From: Promethearchaeota archaeon | GTDB taxonomy: Archaea > Asgardarchaeota > Lokiarchaeia > Sigynarchaeales > MK-D1 | Reading direction: 5' to 3' | DNA length: 5,606 bases | Assembly (NCBI GenBank): GCA_016839865.1 | Contig: JAEOTN010000375.1 | Coordinates: 1-5,606 of the forward strand | In this document: positions 1 through 5,449 of the stretch, in pieces | How positions within the stretch are numbered: position 1 is the stretch's first letter | How the letters are laid out: every line of letters starts with the position of its first letter | Notes under the pieces: generated by a model | Seen by the model: the letters and a program-made list of their open reading frames with translations, nothing else | Told to the model about the DNA's origin: nothing | Database searches by the model: none | Program-made: the position numbers and the translations under genes

Positions 1-213
1 GAAACAATTCGAAATGGAATTGGTAAGATAGCGACTCCTAAAGACATCTTGTGTGTATCAAGATTACCAAAAACTCGATCTGGGAAAGTTATGCGACGAA
101 TCATAAAATCCATTGCGGAAGGTAAAGATATCGGAGATATTAGCACTATTGAAGACCGCACTGCTGTAGAAGAGGTTCGTGACGCTATTCTCTCCGTTAT
201 AGAGAAAGAATAG
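1..213 (+). CDS. acs: Acetyl-CoA synthetase (AMP-forming), C-terminal fragment
   Basis: This is the last 70 codons and the TAG stop of a gene that begins before the window. The fragment contains LPKTRSGKVMRR (fragment residues 22-33), the signature of the small C-terminal domain of AMP-forming acetyl-CoA synthetases. The lysine in RSGK (fragment residue 29) corresponds to the catalytic lysine needed for acetyl-adenylate formation, which in bacterial Acs is the site of regulatory acetylation. The upstream IGKIATP and the downstream GDISTIED followed by a final helix also match the Acs C-terminus, which favours acetyl-CoA synthetase over other acyl- or aryl-CoA ligases. The enzyme converts acetate, ATP and CoA to acetyl-CoA, AMP and PPi in the cytosol. 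A close relative such as propionyl-CoA synthetase cannot be excluded, because the substrate-pocket region lies outside the window. The gene converges on the DUF1846-family gene to its right. Confidence 0.88.
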   Translation, partial: ETIRNGIGKIATPKDILCVSRLPKTRSGKVMRRIIKSIAEGKDIGDISTIEDRTAVEEVRDAILSVIEKE

Positions 214-237
214 AGTTTAACATTCTCTCTCTTATTT

Positions 238-265
238 CAACCATTTTTTATTTTCATTTCTTTTG
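238..265 (+). terminator. T-rich 3' region after acetyl-CoA synthetase
   Basis: The 69-bp junction between two convergent genes contains runs of T on the plus strand (CATTTTTTATTTTCATTTCTTTT), beginning about 30 bases after the Acs stop codon. Archaeal RNA polymerase typically terminates at such oligo-T tracts without needing a strong hairpin, and I see no hairpin here. This is assigned from composition and position only. Confidence 0.5.
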
Positions 266-282
266 AATTCTCTCTAATCGAT

Positions 283-1800
283 TTAATTGATGAAAAGTTG
301 AGTTCCAGCAAAATTTGGATCGGTAGTTAAATTCACACCTAGTTTTCGCCACCCTACTTCGTCCCCTAAAGAGGGTATGTGTGTCATATGCACTTCTGTC
401 CCACGAATGTCTTTTAAATGTCCCATTGCAACTTGAGCAGATGGATTGGTAGTTGCACTAATACTGAGTGCAATTAGCATTTCTTCTAAATTCAAACTCA
501 GCTTGTCAGTGTTCAAAATGTTTGTTTTAAATGCCATGATTGAATCAATGACACTTCGTGAGATTAGATCAATCTCATCAGGGAGATTAGCTAAAAATTT
601 GATTGTGTTTAAGATCAAACTGGATGAGGAATGCATTAATGGAGAGTTTTTTCCTGTGATCACTTTATTATCATGAAGACAGATTGCTGCACCAACATAG
701 ACTCCATTATTCCCTTTTTTCGCTTTTTCGGCTTCTTCTGCTGCTTTACGTGCATGCAAAACTGGAATTCGATGTTCGGGAGTTAAGTTCAATTTTCCTC
801 TCATTATTTGATCAATTCGATTGATAGTGGTTACTTCGGTTCTTCCTTGGACGTATTCTCGATTATATTTAAAAAAGCGACGAATTATCTCTTGTATAGC
901 AGCGTTTTGACAAATTTCATCATTAGTAATAGAATAACCAGCACGATTTACTCCCATATCTGTAGGAGATTTATACACTTGTTGAGGTCCCATAATTTTT
1001 TCTAAAATTCTCTTCACTACTGGAAAAATTTCGATATCTCGATTGTAATTAATTGCTGTGGTTTGATATTCCTCCAGATGGAAGGGATCAACCTGATTAA
1101 AATCTCCCAAGTCAGCAGTAGCAGCTTCATAAGCAATATTAACAGGATGATTTAACGAAATATTCCATATTGGAAACGTCTCAAACTTAGCATAACCTGC
1201 CCCAATTCCCTGTTTATGTTCATGATATACTTGGGAAAGACAAGTTGCGAGTTTTCCTGAACCTCCACCAGGACCTGTAACTACCACAATCGGGGCTTTG
1301 GTTTGTATAAAATCATTTTTTCCATAACCGTTGTCACTAACAATATTCTCAACATTTGTTGGGTATCCCTCAATCGTATGATGAATGAAAACATCGATGT
1401 CTCGTCTTTGTAGTTTTTTCTTAAATTGGTTAACAATTGGACGATCTTGATAACGAGTAATAACTACCCCTCGAATACGTAACCCAAATCTTCTTAAGTC
1501 ATCAATATCTCTGAGAATTTGTTCAGAATACGCTAATCCAAAGTCCTGCCGAATTTTTCGAGACTCAATATCACCACTGAAGATGCAGATAATGAATTCA
1601 CTTCTATCTTTCAATCGTTGAAGCATCGATAGTTTTCCATCAGGATCAAATCCTGGTAGCACACGAGCTGCATGGAGGTCATTAGAAATTTTCCCTCCAA
1701 ACTCGAGATATAGTTTATTCCCAAACTGTGCTGCTCTTTTGACAATTGCTTCTGATTGTTCTTCAAGATATTTTTCATTCTCAAATCCAATTGTTCTCAT
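283..1800 (-). CDS. DUF1846 / UPF0371 family protein
   Basis: This is a complete 505-residue protein of the DUF1846 (UPF0371) family, whose members are usually about 490-510 residues long and have no settled biochemical role. The family signatures visible are the N-terminal GFENEKYLEEQSEAI and YLEFGGK, a central glycine-rich TGPGGGSGK (residues 175-183) that resembles a nucleotide-binding P-loop, KNSPLMHSSSS (384-394), and a C-terminal THIPSLGDEVGWRKLGVN (473-490). No signal peptide or membrane segment is present, so it is probably cytosolic. An in-frame GTG lies directly before the chosen ATG. I prefer the ATG at 1800 because the family N-terminus fits it and a weak GAGATGAT sequence lies about 9 bases upstream. 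The gene stands alone, convergent with acetyl-CoA synthetase and divergent from the VTT-domain gene. From memory, the family is best known in Firmicutes and Actinobacteria, so lateral acquisition is possible but not shown here. Confidence 0.9.
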   Translation of the reverse strand: MRTIGFENEKYLEEQSEAIVKRAAQFGNKLYLEFGGKISNDLHAARVLPGFDPDGKLSMLQRLKDRSEFIICIFSGDIESRKIRQDFGLAYSEQILRDIDDLRRFGLRIRGVVITRYQDRPIVNQFKKKLQRRDIDVFIHHTIEGYPTNVENIVSDNGYGKNDFIQTKAPIVVVTGPGGGSGKLATCLSQVYHEHKQGIGAGYAKFETFPIWNISLNHPVNIAYEAATADLGDFNQVDPFHLEEYQTTAINYNRDIEIFPVVKRILEKIMGPQQVYKSPTDMGVNRAGYSITNDEICQNAAIQEIIRRFFKYNREYVQGRTEVTTINRIDQIMRGKLNLTPEHRIPVLHARKAAEEAEKAKKGNNGVYVGAAICLHDNKVITGKNSPLMHSSSSLILNTIKFLANLPDEIDLISRSVIDSIMAFKTNILNTDKLSLNLEEMLIALSISATTNPSAQVAMGHLKDIRGTEVHMTHIPSLGDEVGWRKLGVNLTTDPNFAGTQLFIN

Positions 1801-1823
1801 CACTCAATCATCTCAGTAACATG

Positions 1824-1839
1824 ATTAATAAAAATAAAG
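1824..1839 (-). promoter_or_regulatory. Possible TATA element for the DUF1846 gene
   Basis: Read on the minus strand this is CTTTATTTTTATTAAT, centred about 31 bases before the ATG at 1800. An archaeal TATA box usually lies about 25-30 bases before the transcription start, so this would give a leader of only a few bases, meaning a nearly leaderless mRNA. The region is AT-rich throughout, so chance similarity is likely enough to keep confidence low. Confidence 0.28.
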
Positions 1840-1893
1840 ATTAACCAAGGAACCATTTAATACTTCTTCTGAATGCATTAACTATCTAGATAA

Positions 1894-1949
1894 TTTCTTA
1901 ACTTTCTAATGAGATAAGTAAAGGTGCTGGGACCGCTTATCTTAAGGAA
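1894..1949. repeat. Imperfect two-part inverted repeat (hairpin)
   Basis: The outer arms are TTTCTTAA (1894-1901) and TTAAGGAA (1942-1949), which pair over 8 positions with one G-U wobble. The inner arms are GATAAG (1913-1918) and CTTATC (1936-1941), which pair perfectly. A further GGT (1923-1925) can pair with ACC (1932-1934) around a six-base loop. An 11-base unpaired stretch lies on the left side only. It sits roughly mid-way between two divergent starts, so it could be an operator, part of a long leader RNA, or chance. Confidence 0.4.
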
Positions 1950-2081
1950 TAAAATCCAAATGATTTATTTTAAGTCGTAATTCTTGCTAGGGTGAGATGT
2001 GTAGGTTTTTCTGATCATATTTTGGATTCTGCGTAATTAGATCACCAGAAAGGAAATTTGGAATTATTAATAACTGAAAGA

Positions 2082-2090
2082 TTCATAAAT
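2082..2090 (+). promoter_or_regulatory. Possible TATA element for the VTT-domain gene
   Basis: TTCATAAAT lies 24-32 bases before the ATG at 2114 and is preceded by the purine-rich CTGAAAGA, which could act as a TFB-recognition element. With archaeal spacing the transcript would begin almost at the start codon. That fits the lack of any Shine-Dalgarno sequence in the bases just before the ATG (CATATAGA). The match is weak. Confidence 0.27.
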
Positions 2091-2113
2091 TCCCCTTTTT
2101 AAAGACATATAGA

Positions 2114-3508
2114 ATGACGAAATCTGGCTCAGAGAAACCGGACTCTCAATCTAATATCCATTCTGATGAGGAATTTGAGACTCATATAGACGAATATGCA
2201 AGACCAAGAAAGGTCAAAGTAAAAATTCCATTGAAGAAACGCCTTAAAAAAGCATTTACTGGATTGACCATCAAGGATTGGTTCTGGTTTGGATTAATGG
2301 TTGCTCTAGTCTTACTTACCGTTGGTTTGACCATTAAAATGGCGCAAGACTCTAGCTGGATGTTTGGAATTGTCATACAATATTTCATTGGTCCAATCGA
2401 GAGACTCGAAGGATGGGGAATTGTCCTTTTCTTTGTTTTTATGTCGCTCCAAGGTGTAATAGCTCCCTTACCATCAGAAGTAATGCTGCTTGCTTGTGGG
2501 TTACTTTGGGGGGCCTGGGGTGGAACTGGGATGGCAATGGCGGGATTAATAGTTACTGCTTTCTTATCATATGAAATCGGTCACCGAGGAGGGAAACCTT
2601 TAGCAGAAAAATTCATTGGTGATGATCTTTATGTGGTCGATTACTATTTATACAAATATGGTAATCCCACCCTCCTGATAGCACGTGCTATCCCAGTTGT
2701 TCCTTATGATCATATTTCGTATGCAGCAGGTTTCCTCGGGATTAAAAGACGGGATTATTACATCACATCCATAATTGGTTCAATTCCCCGAGCATTATTC
2801 TATTCATTTATTGGGTCGAATATGAACCCGGAAAACCTTGAAATTATTGAAGTTTTAGAGAATCCAGAGCTATTGAGAGATTTTATTCAAACCGGTGCAG
2901 ATAAATTCAATACTATTATTGTTTGGACCGTGGTAATCCTCACTGCAATGTTCCTTGTCTACAAATTTTGGCTAGCAAAATACCTGAAATGGAAACGAGT
3001 ACATAATGAAATCAAAGAACTTGATGAAGAAGGGCATTTGGAAGAATATGGTTTCAGTAGGCACACTATGGAAGCCCTTTTATCTGGTGAAATTCCCGCA
3101 AAAGCCCACGAAGTGATGGGTTTTTTCACAAAAACTGACGATGAAGGAAATATATTACTCAAAGAAACCATCAGTGTAATGAGTGAACTTATTTTAGCAC
3201 GAGTGATTCCCACTGAAATGGATGATATTGAAATTCATTATCCTGATGCTGATCCAGATCACAGGTTGTGGCTCCGTTTGGCTAAAAATTATCGTTTACT
3301 ATTAAAAGACGTCTTTAATTCAAAAGATGCTGATATGATTGCTCATATGCTTGAAGGGATTGGTCATTGCTATTATAAACTCGGTGATAAAGATGATGCA
3401 GGAAGAATTTTTAACAAGGCAAAGATCATCTACCATCAAGCAGGTGAGCGGGATGAAGCGAGACGGGTCGATAACTTCCTGGAAAGTCATTTTGACATAA
3501 AACAATAG
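2114..3508 (+). CDS. VTT-domain (SNARE-associated/DedA-like) membrane protein with TPR-like tail
   Basis: This 464-residue integral membrane protein has three parts. Residues 1-55 are a cytosolic leader, first acidic and then strongly basic (RPRKVKVKIPLKKRLKK, 30-46). Residues about 56-288 are the membrane part, with hydrophobic segments near 57-75, 101-133, 137-156, 213-233 and 266-287. It carries the VTT hallmarks PLPSEVMLLACG (118-129), YEIGHRGG (153-160) and ARAIPVVPYDH...AAGFLG (190-209), the conserved R-x-x-P and following glycine region. Residues about 289-464 are soluble and mostly helical, with a TPR-like repeat at about 410-443 (G417, Y420, A429, F433, A436 at the canonical spacing). 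VTT proteins include bacterial DedA flippase-like proteins and eukaryotic TMEM41B/VMP1 scramblases, so a role in lipid movement or membrane homeostasis is plausible but inferred. Typical DedA proteins are about 200-250 residues, so both extensions are unusual. No Shine-Dalgarno sequence is evident, and the gene appears monocistronic. Confidence 0.87.
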   Translation: MTKSGSEKPDSQSNIHSDEEFETHIDEYARPRKVKVKIPLKKRLKKAFTGLTIKDWFWFGLMVALVLLTVGLTIKMAQDSSWMFGIVIQYFIGPIERLEGWGIVLFFVFMSLQGVIAPLPSEVMLLACGLLWGAWGGTGMAMAGLIVTAFLSYEIGHRGGKPLAEKFIGDDLYVVDYYLYKYGNPTLLIARAIPVVPYDHISYAAGFLGIKRRDYYITSIIGSIPRALFYSFIGSNMNPENLEIIEVLENPELLRDFIQTGADKFNTIIVWTVVILTAMFLVYKFWLAKYLKWKRVHNEIKELDEEGHLEEYGFSRHTMEALLSGEIPAKAHEVMGFFTKTDDEGNILLKETISVMSELILARVIPTEMDDIEIHYPDADPDHRLWLRLAKNYRLLLKDVFNSKDADMIAHMLEGIGHCYYKLGDKDDAGRIFNKAKIIYHQAGERDEARRVDNFLESHFDIKQ

Positions 3509-3543
3509 AAATGGATTACACTATTCTTCCTCGACATATCTCT

Positions 3544-3592
3544 AAATCTATTGACAGATAGTTGATTTAAGGAGGAATTAAGATAATCCTCC
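3544..3592 (+). repeat. Two small hairpins downstream of the VTT-domain gene
   Basis: The first hairpin pairs AAATC (3544-3548) with GATTT (3564-3568), continuing inward as TAT/ATA across a small bulge. The second pairs GGAGGA (3571-3576) with TCCTCC (3587-3592) around a 10-base loop. They lie 36-84 bases past the stop codon of the VTT gene. They may form its 3' end, although no strong plus-strand T tract follows them. Confidence 0.38.
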
Positions 3593-3637
3593 CCCTAAAA
3601 CAACGTCGATAAGAAAATTTTAAAGTAAAAAATAAAC

Positions 3638-3698
3638 AAACATCTCCTGTTCGTTATTCCTACATCGCTTATTGTTGTAGAAGGAATTGTAGGTGTTT
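3638..3698. repeat. Larger imperfect hairpin in the convergent intergenic region
   Basis: The core arms are ATTCC-TACA (3656-3664) and TGTA-GAA-GGAAT (3676-3687), nine base pairs interrupted by a three-base bulge around an 11-base loop. An outer pair of arms, AAACA (3638-3642) with TGTTT (3694-3698) and CCT (3646-3648) with AGG (3691-3693), extends the structure. It lies between the ends of two convergent genes, so it may be a transcript 3' structure or a bidirectional terminator. It could also be the body of a small RNA, but no promoter is evident for one. Confidence 0.4.
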
Positions 3699-3735
3699 CT
3701 TTGTATAAAAAATGAAACAAAATTAAGAAAGTCTC

Positions 3736-3758
3736 CGAAAAAGAGATAAAAAAAAGAG
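3736..3758 (-). terminator. T-rich terminator for the surface-protein gene
   Basis: On the minus strand this reads CTCTTTTTTTTATCTCTTTTTC, two long T tracts beginning about 16 bases after the stop codon of the surface-protein gene. This is a typical archaeal oligo-T termination region. No hairpin is needed or obvious directly before it. Confidence 0.58.
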
Positions 3759-3773
3759 TACAGATTTTTTCAA

Positions 3774-4457
3774 TTACATTCGTTTCTTACGAATTAGGAT
3801 TGCTCCTAATGCACCGAGTGCGACCACACCAACACCAATTCCTACCCACAGACCTGTTAAACTTGCAACTTCGGTGATTGTCCATGTAGTTGTGGAAGCA
3901 GCAATTAGAGTAGTGTCTGCAACTAGCATTCCATCTTCATATGAGGATTCTACTTCTACCCATTCATTCTCGGCTTCATCAAGATATGCCCAACTTGCTC
4001 GGATTGCATCTCCTCGTGTCATTTCCATACCAATACGAGTTTGGATGGTTGCATTAACTTGAATACGAGCTGCAAAATTATTTCGAACTTGGTGTCTATG
4101 TTGATGTCGAATTGTAGATCCATTTTGAAGTCCCAATCGATCTTGGTCCCGTACAGCCCACATATTCATTTCTAAATCTCCATCGGATTCACAGTCAAGA
4201 GAGAAGGTTCGGTCACCAATATCTAGTGCATCAACGCTCATATTTAGACGTACATTGTGGGAAGCGTTAATTCGAACACGAGTACGCTGCCGAAATCGAT
4301 AAGTTTTTTCACCCTGACCTTGATGGGTTTGGTATTGATCCTGACCCACTATAACATCATCATCCCCTTGAGCTGCAACCATTGAAATTGATAAAGTTGC
4401 GATGGTTCCTAACAAAACCATACCCAAGACGATATACGCTATGTATTTTTTATTCAT
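3774..4457 (-). CDS. Small secreted surface protein with C-terminal membrane anchor
   Basis: The function of this 227-residue protein is not recognised, but its topology is clear. Residues 1-29 form a Sec-type signal peptide: basic MNKKY, a hydrophobic core, then VAA-QG as the likely cleavage site. Residues 202-222 form a glycine-rich transmembrane helix followed by RKKRM, so the bulk would lie outside the cell, anchored at its C-terminus. The ectodomain has four N-x-S/T sequons (N64, N72, N112, N135), many Arg, Gln, Asn and Met residues, and a histidine-rich patch RHQHRHQVR (117-125). WVEVESSYEDGMLVADTT followed by TTTWTITE (about 166-196) resembles a beta-strand-rich segment seen just before the anchor in many archaeal surface proteins. 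An in-frame GTG four codons upstream (4469) is an alternative start. I prefer the ATG because it gives the standard n-region and has a weak GTGA sequence upstream. The gene is divergent from the UroD-family gene. Confidence 0.8.
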   Translation of the reverse strand: MNKKYIAYIVLGMVLLGTIATLSISMVAAQGDDDVIVGQDQYQTHQGQGEKTYRFRQRTRVRINASHNVRLNMSVDALDIGDRTFSLDCESDGDLEMNMWAVRDQDRLGLQNGSTIRHQHRHQVRNNFAARIQVNATIQTRIGMEMTRGDAIRASWAYLDEAENEWVEVESSYEDGMLVADTTLIAASTTTWTITEVASLTGLWVGIGVGVVALGALGAILIRKKRM

Positions 4458-4511
4458 GTTTATTTTCACTGTTTATTTATTTTGTTCCAAGATCAATCAG
4501 TGGTTCTTTTG

Positions 4512-4519
4512 TATATAAG
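4512..4519 (-). promoter_or_regulatory. TATA box for the surface-protein gene
   Basis: On the minus strand CTTATATA, continuing as C, lies about 55-62 bases before the ATG at 4457. It is one of the best archaeal TATA matches in the window and would place the transcript start near 4485-4490, giving a leader of about 30 bases. The core TATATA is symmetric, but no plus-strand gene begins within 200 bases, so the leftward reading is preferred. A second AT-rich stretch (AAAATAAATAAAC on the minus strand, 4471-4483) is closer to the gene and is a weaker alternative. Confidence 0.5.
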
Positions 4520-4526
4520 GATTGAA

Positions 4527-4572
4527 GTGCACTTATCCCCATATCGCTACCCCGGTACACTTTTCCCCATAT
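4527..4572. repeat. Pair of 18-bp direct repeats, likely transcription-factor sites
   Basis: GTGCACTTATCCCCATAT (4527-4544) and GTACACTTTTCCCCATAT (4555-4572) match at 16 of 18 positions and are 28 bp apart start to start, in an otherwise AT-rich intergenic region. On the minus strand both copies lie directly upstream of the TATA box of the surface-protein gene, the usual place for an archaeal activator. The first copy overlaps a perfect 10-bp palindrome AAGTGCACTT (4525-4534), and the spacer between copies contains TACC-CC-GGTA (4548-4557), a split palindrome. The binding protein is unknown. The UroD-family promoter is more than 120 bp away, so control of that gene is less likely. Confidence 0.6.
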
Positions 4573-4693
4573 AACATGCAAAAAATTAACAAAAAAATAG
4601 TTTCAATTATTTTAAAGTATTTAATTATTTGGTTTTTTTCTCCTCAAATTTTATTACTCCTAACATACACGATGAAACCTTGAATAATAACTT

Positions 4694-4710
4694 TTGAAAA
4701 ATAATATAAT
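4694..4710 (+). promoter_or_regulatory. TFB/TATA promoter element for the UroD-family gene
   Basis: TTGAAAAATAATATAAT combines a purine-rich TFB-recognition-like stretch (GAAAA) with a TATA-like AATATAAT. It lies 35-51 bases before the ATG at 4745, predicting a transcript start near 4730 and a leader of about 15 bases. The AAAAGGTTGT just before the ATG is at best a weak Shine-Dalgarno sequence. Confidence 0.42.
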
Positions 4711-4744
4711 CAAACTCCTCTAATCTTCTTAAAAGGTTGTACAT

Positions 4745-5449
4745 ATGAATGTGCATGAAAGGATTTGGAAAACTTTAAACCACGAAGAACCAGATAGGGT
4801 TCCTACTTTCACCCAATCTGCTGAACCTGAATTTATTTCAAAATACATTAAAGAATACGGGCGCGTCTCTGGGGATCTATTTCTAAATAAGGACTTTAAG
4901 GTTGCGAAACATGCTGGATTCGATGCAATGTGGATCCATGTAGGAGGACCTCAAACTTACATTTTTCGTAAGAAACCAAAGATTCCTGATGAATTCAATC
5001 CACGGCTCAAGGACAAGAGTATTAAAATAACAAATGAAGGTCATTTATGGAAAAAGAGTTCCGATGGTAGAACGTGGTATTTTGGTGGACTATTAAAAAC
5101 ACCAGAACTGATTGAATCCTGGGCAGATTTCGTTATGAGGTCTCCCCAAATGCCGAACTGGTATTATCGTGGCTTTAAATGGCTATGGGATTATGGAATC
5201 AAGAAAAAATTTCTACCCATTCCAACTTTGGGGGCTCCATTTTATTTTACATGGGCTGCAATAGGTCTTGATCGATTAGCATATATTATGCGGAAATATC
5301 CCACCTCATTAAAGAAATTGATGGATGCTTGGACAACTACCACAATTGAAGCACAAAGTGGATTATTTGAACAAGGAGTAGATATGGTATTCATTTGCGA
5401 CGACCATGCACAAAAAGATCGACCAATGATCAGTTTAAAGAAATTCTAA
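4745..5449 (+). CDS. UroD/cobalamin-methyltransferase-fold protein, cut short by an in-frame TAA
   Basis: The 234 codons before the stop encode the N-terminal part of a uroporphyrinogen-decarboxylase-superfamily protein. The opening MNVHERIWKTLNHEEPDRVP is the typical start of these proteins, and ICDDHAQKDRPMIS (217-230) matches the strand that ends in paired acidic residues. Members usually run to about 340-400 residues. The reading frame continues past the TAA at 5447-5449 with clearly family-like sequence, so the stop interrupts one ancestral gene. It lacks the arginine-rich RQAGR motif expected of true haem-pathway HemE. A role as a corrinoid- or methyl-transfer-related enzyme is therefore more likely than haem synthesis, but the substrate is unknown. 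The truncated product would lack the second half of the TIM barrel and is probably inactive unless the stop is a sequence error or is read through. Confidence 0.82.
   Translation: MNVHERIWKTLNHEEPDRVPTFTQSAEPEFISKYIKEYGRVSGDLFLNKDFKVAKHAGFDAMWIHVGGPQTYIFRKKPKIPDEFNPRLKDKSIKITNEGHLWKKSSDGRTWYFGGLLKTPELIESWADFVMRSPQMPNWYYRGFKWLWDYGIKKKFLPIPTLGAPFYFTWAAIGLDRLAYIMRKYPTSLKKLMDAWTTTTIEAQSGLFEQGVDMVFICDDHAQKDRPMISLKKF

Larger units (their letters stand above)
1804..2113. other. Divergent intergenic region (310 bp)
   Basis: This region separates the DUF1846 gene (leftward) from the VTT-domain gene (rightward) and should hold both promoters. I found no convincing gene, tRNA or C/D-box RNA in it. It contains an imperfect hairpin at 1894-1949. 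It also contains TATA-like stretches close to each gene and a 6-bp inverted repeat, GGAATT (2060-2065) with AATTCC (2088-2093), that brackets the region just before the VTT gene. A GGTGA ribosome-binding-like sequence at 1991-1995 leads only to a five-codon frame and is probably chance. Confidence 0.6.

Noticed and set aside
446..1005. Plus-strand open frames (446-676 and 808-1005) opposite the DUF1846 gene
   Set aside because: They lie wholly antisense to a full-length, clearly conserved protein and encode nothing recognisable.
1919..1950. tRNA-like stretch (GGTGCTGGGACCG) in the intergenic region
   Set aside because: No T-loop (GTTCRAATC or its complement), anticodon arm or acceptor pairing could be found around it on either strand.
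1989..2014. AGGGTGA ribosome-binding-like site followed by an ATG at 1997
   Set aside because: The spacing is one base, the frame stops after five codons, and the ATG is not a usable alternative start for the VTT gene.
1990..2014. Box C/D guide RNA candidate (GTGAGATG ... CTGA)
   Set aside because: The first motif does not match the RUGAUGA C box, no C'/D' pair is present, and CTGA alone is too common.
2182..3505. Minus-strand open frames (2182-2388, 2959-3213, 3320-3505) opposite the VTT-domain gene
   Set aside because: They are short antisense frames with no recognisable domain or promoter. The sense gene explains the region.
3874..4062. Plus-strand open frame opposite the surface-protein gene
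   Set aside because: It is 62 residues, antisense to a protein with clear topology, and shows no family resemblance.
4512..4520. Rightward promoter from TATATAAGG
   Set aside because: The sequence upstream in that direction is T-rich with no TFB-recognition-like purines, and no plus-strand gene starts until 4745, which has its own closer TATA-like element.
5447..5449. Pyrrolysine or selenocysteine codon in the UroD-family gene
   Set aside because: Pyrrolysine uses UAG and selenocysteine uses UGA, whereas this codon is UAA. No selenocysteine-insertion structure was evident either.
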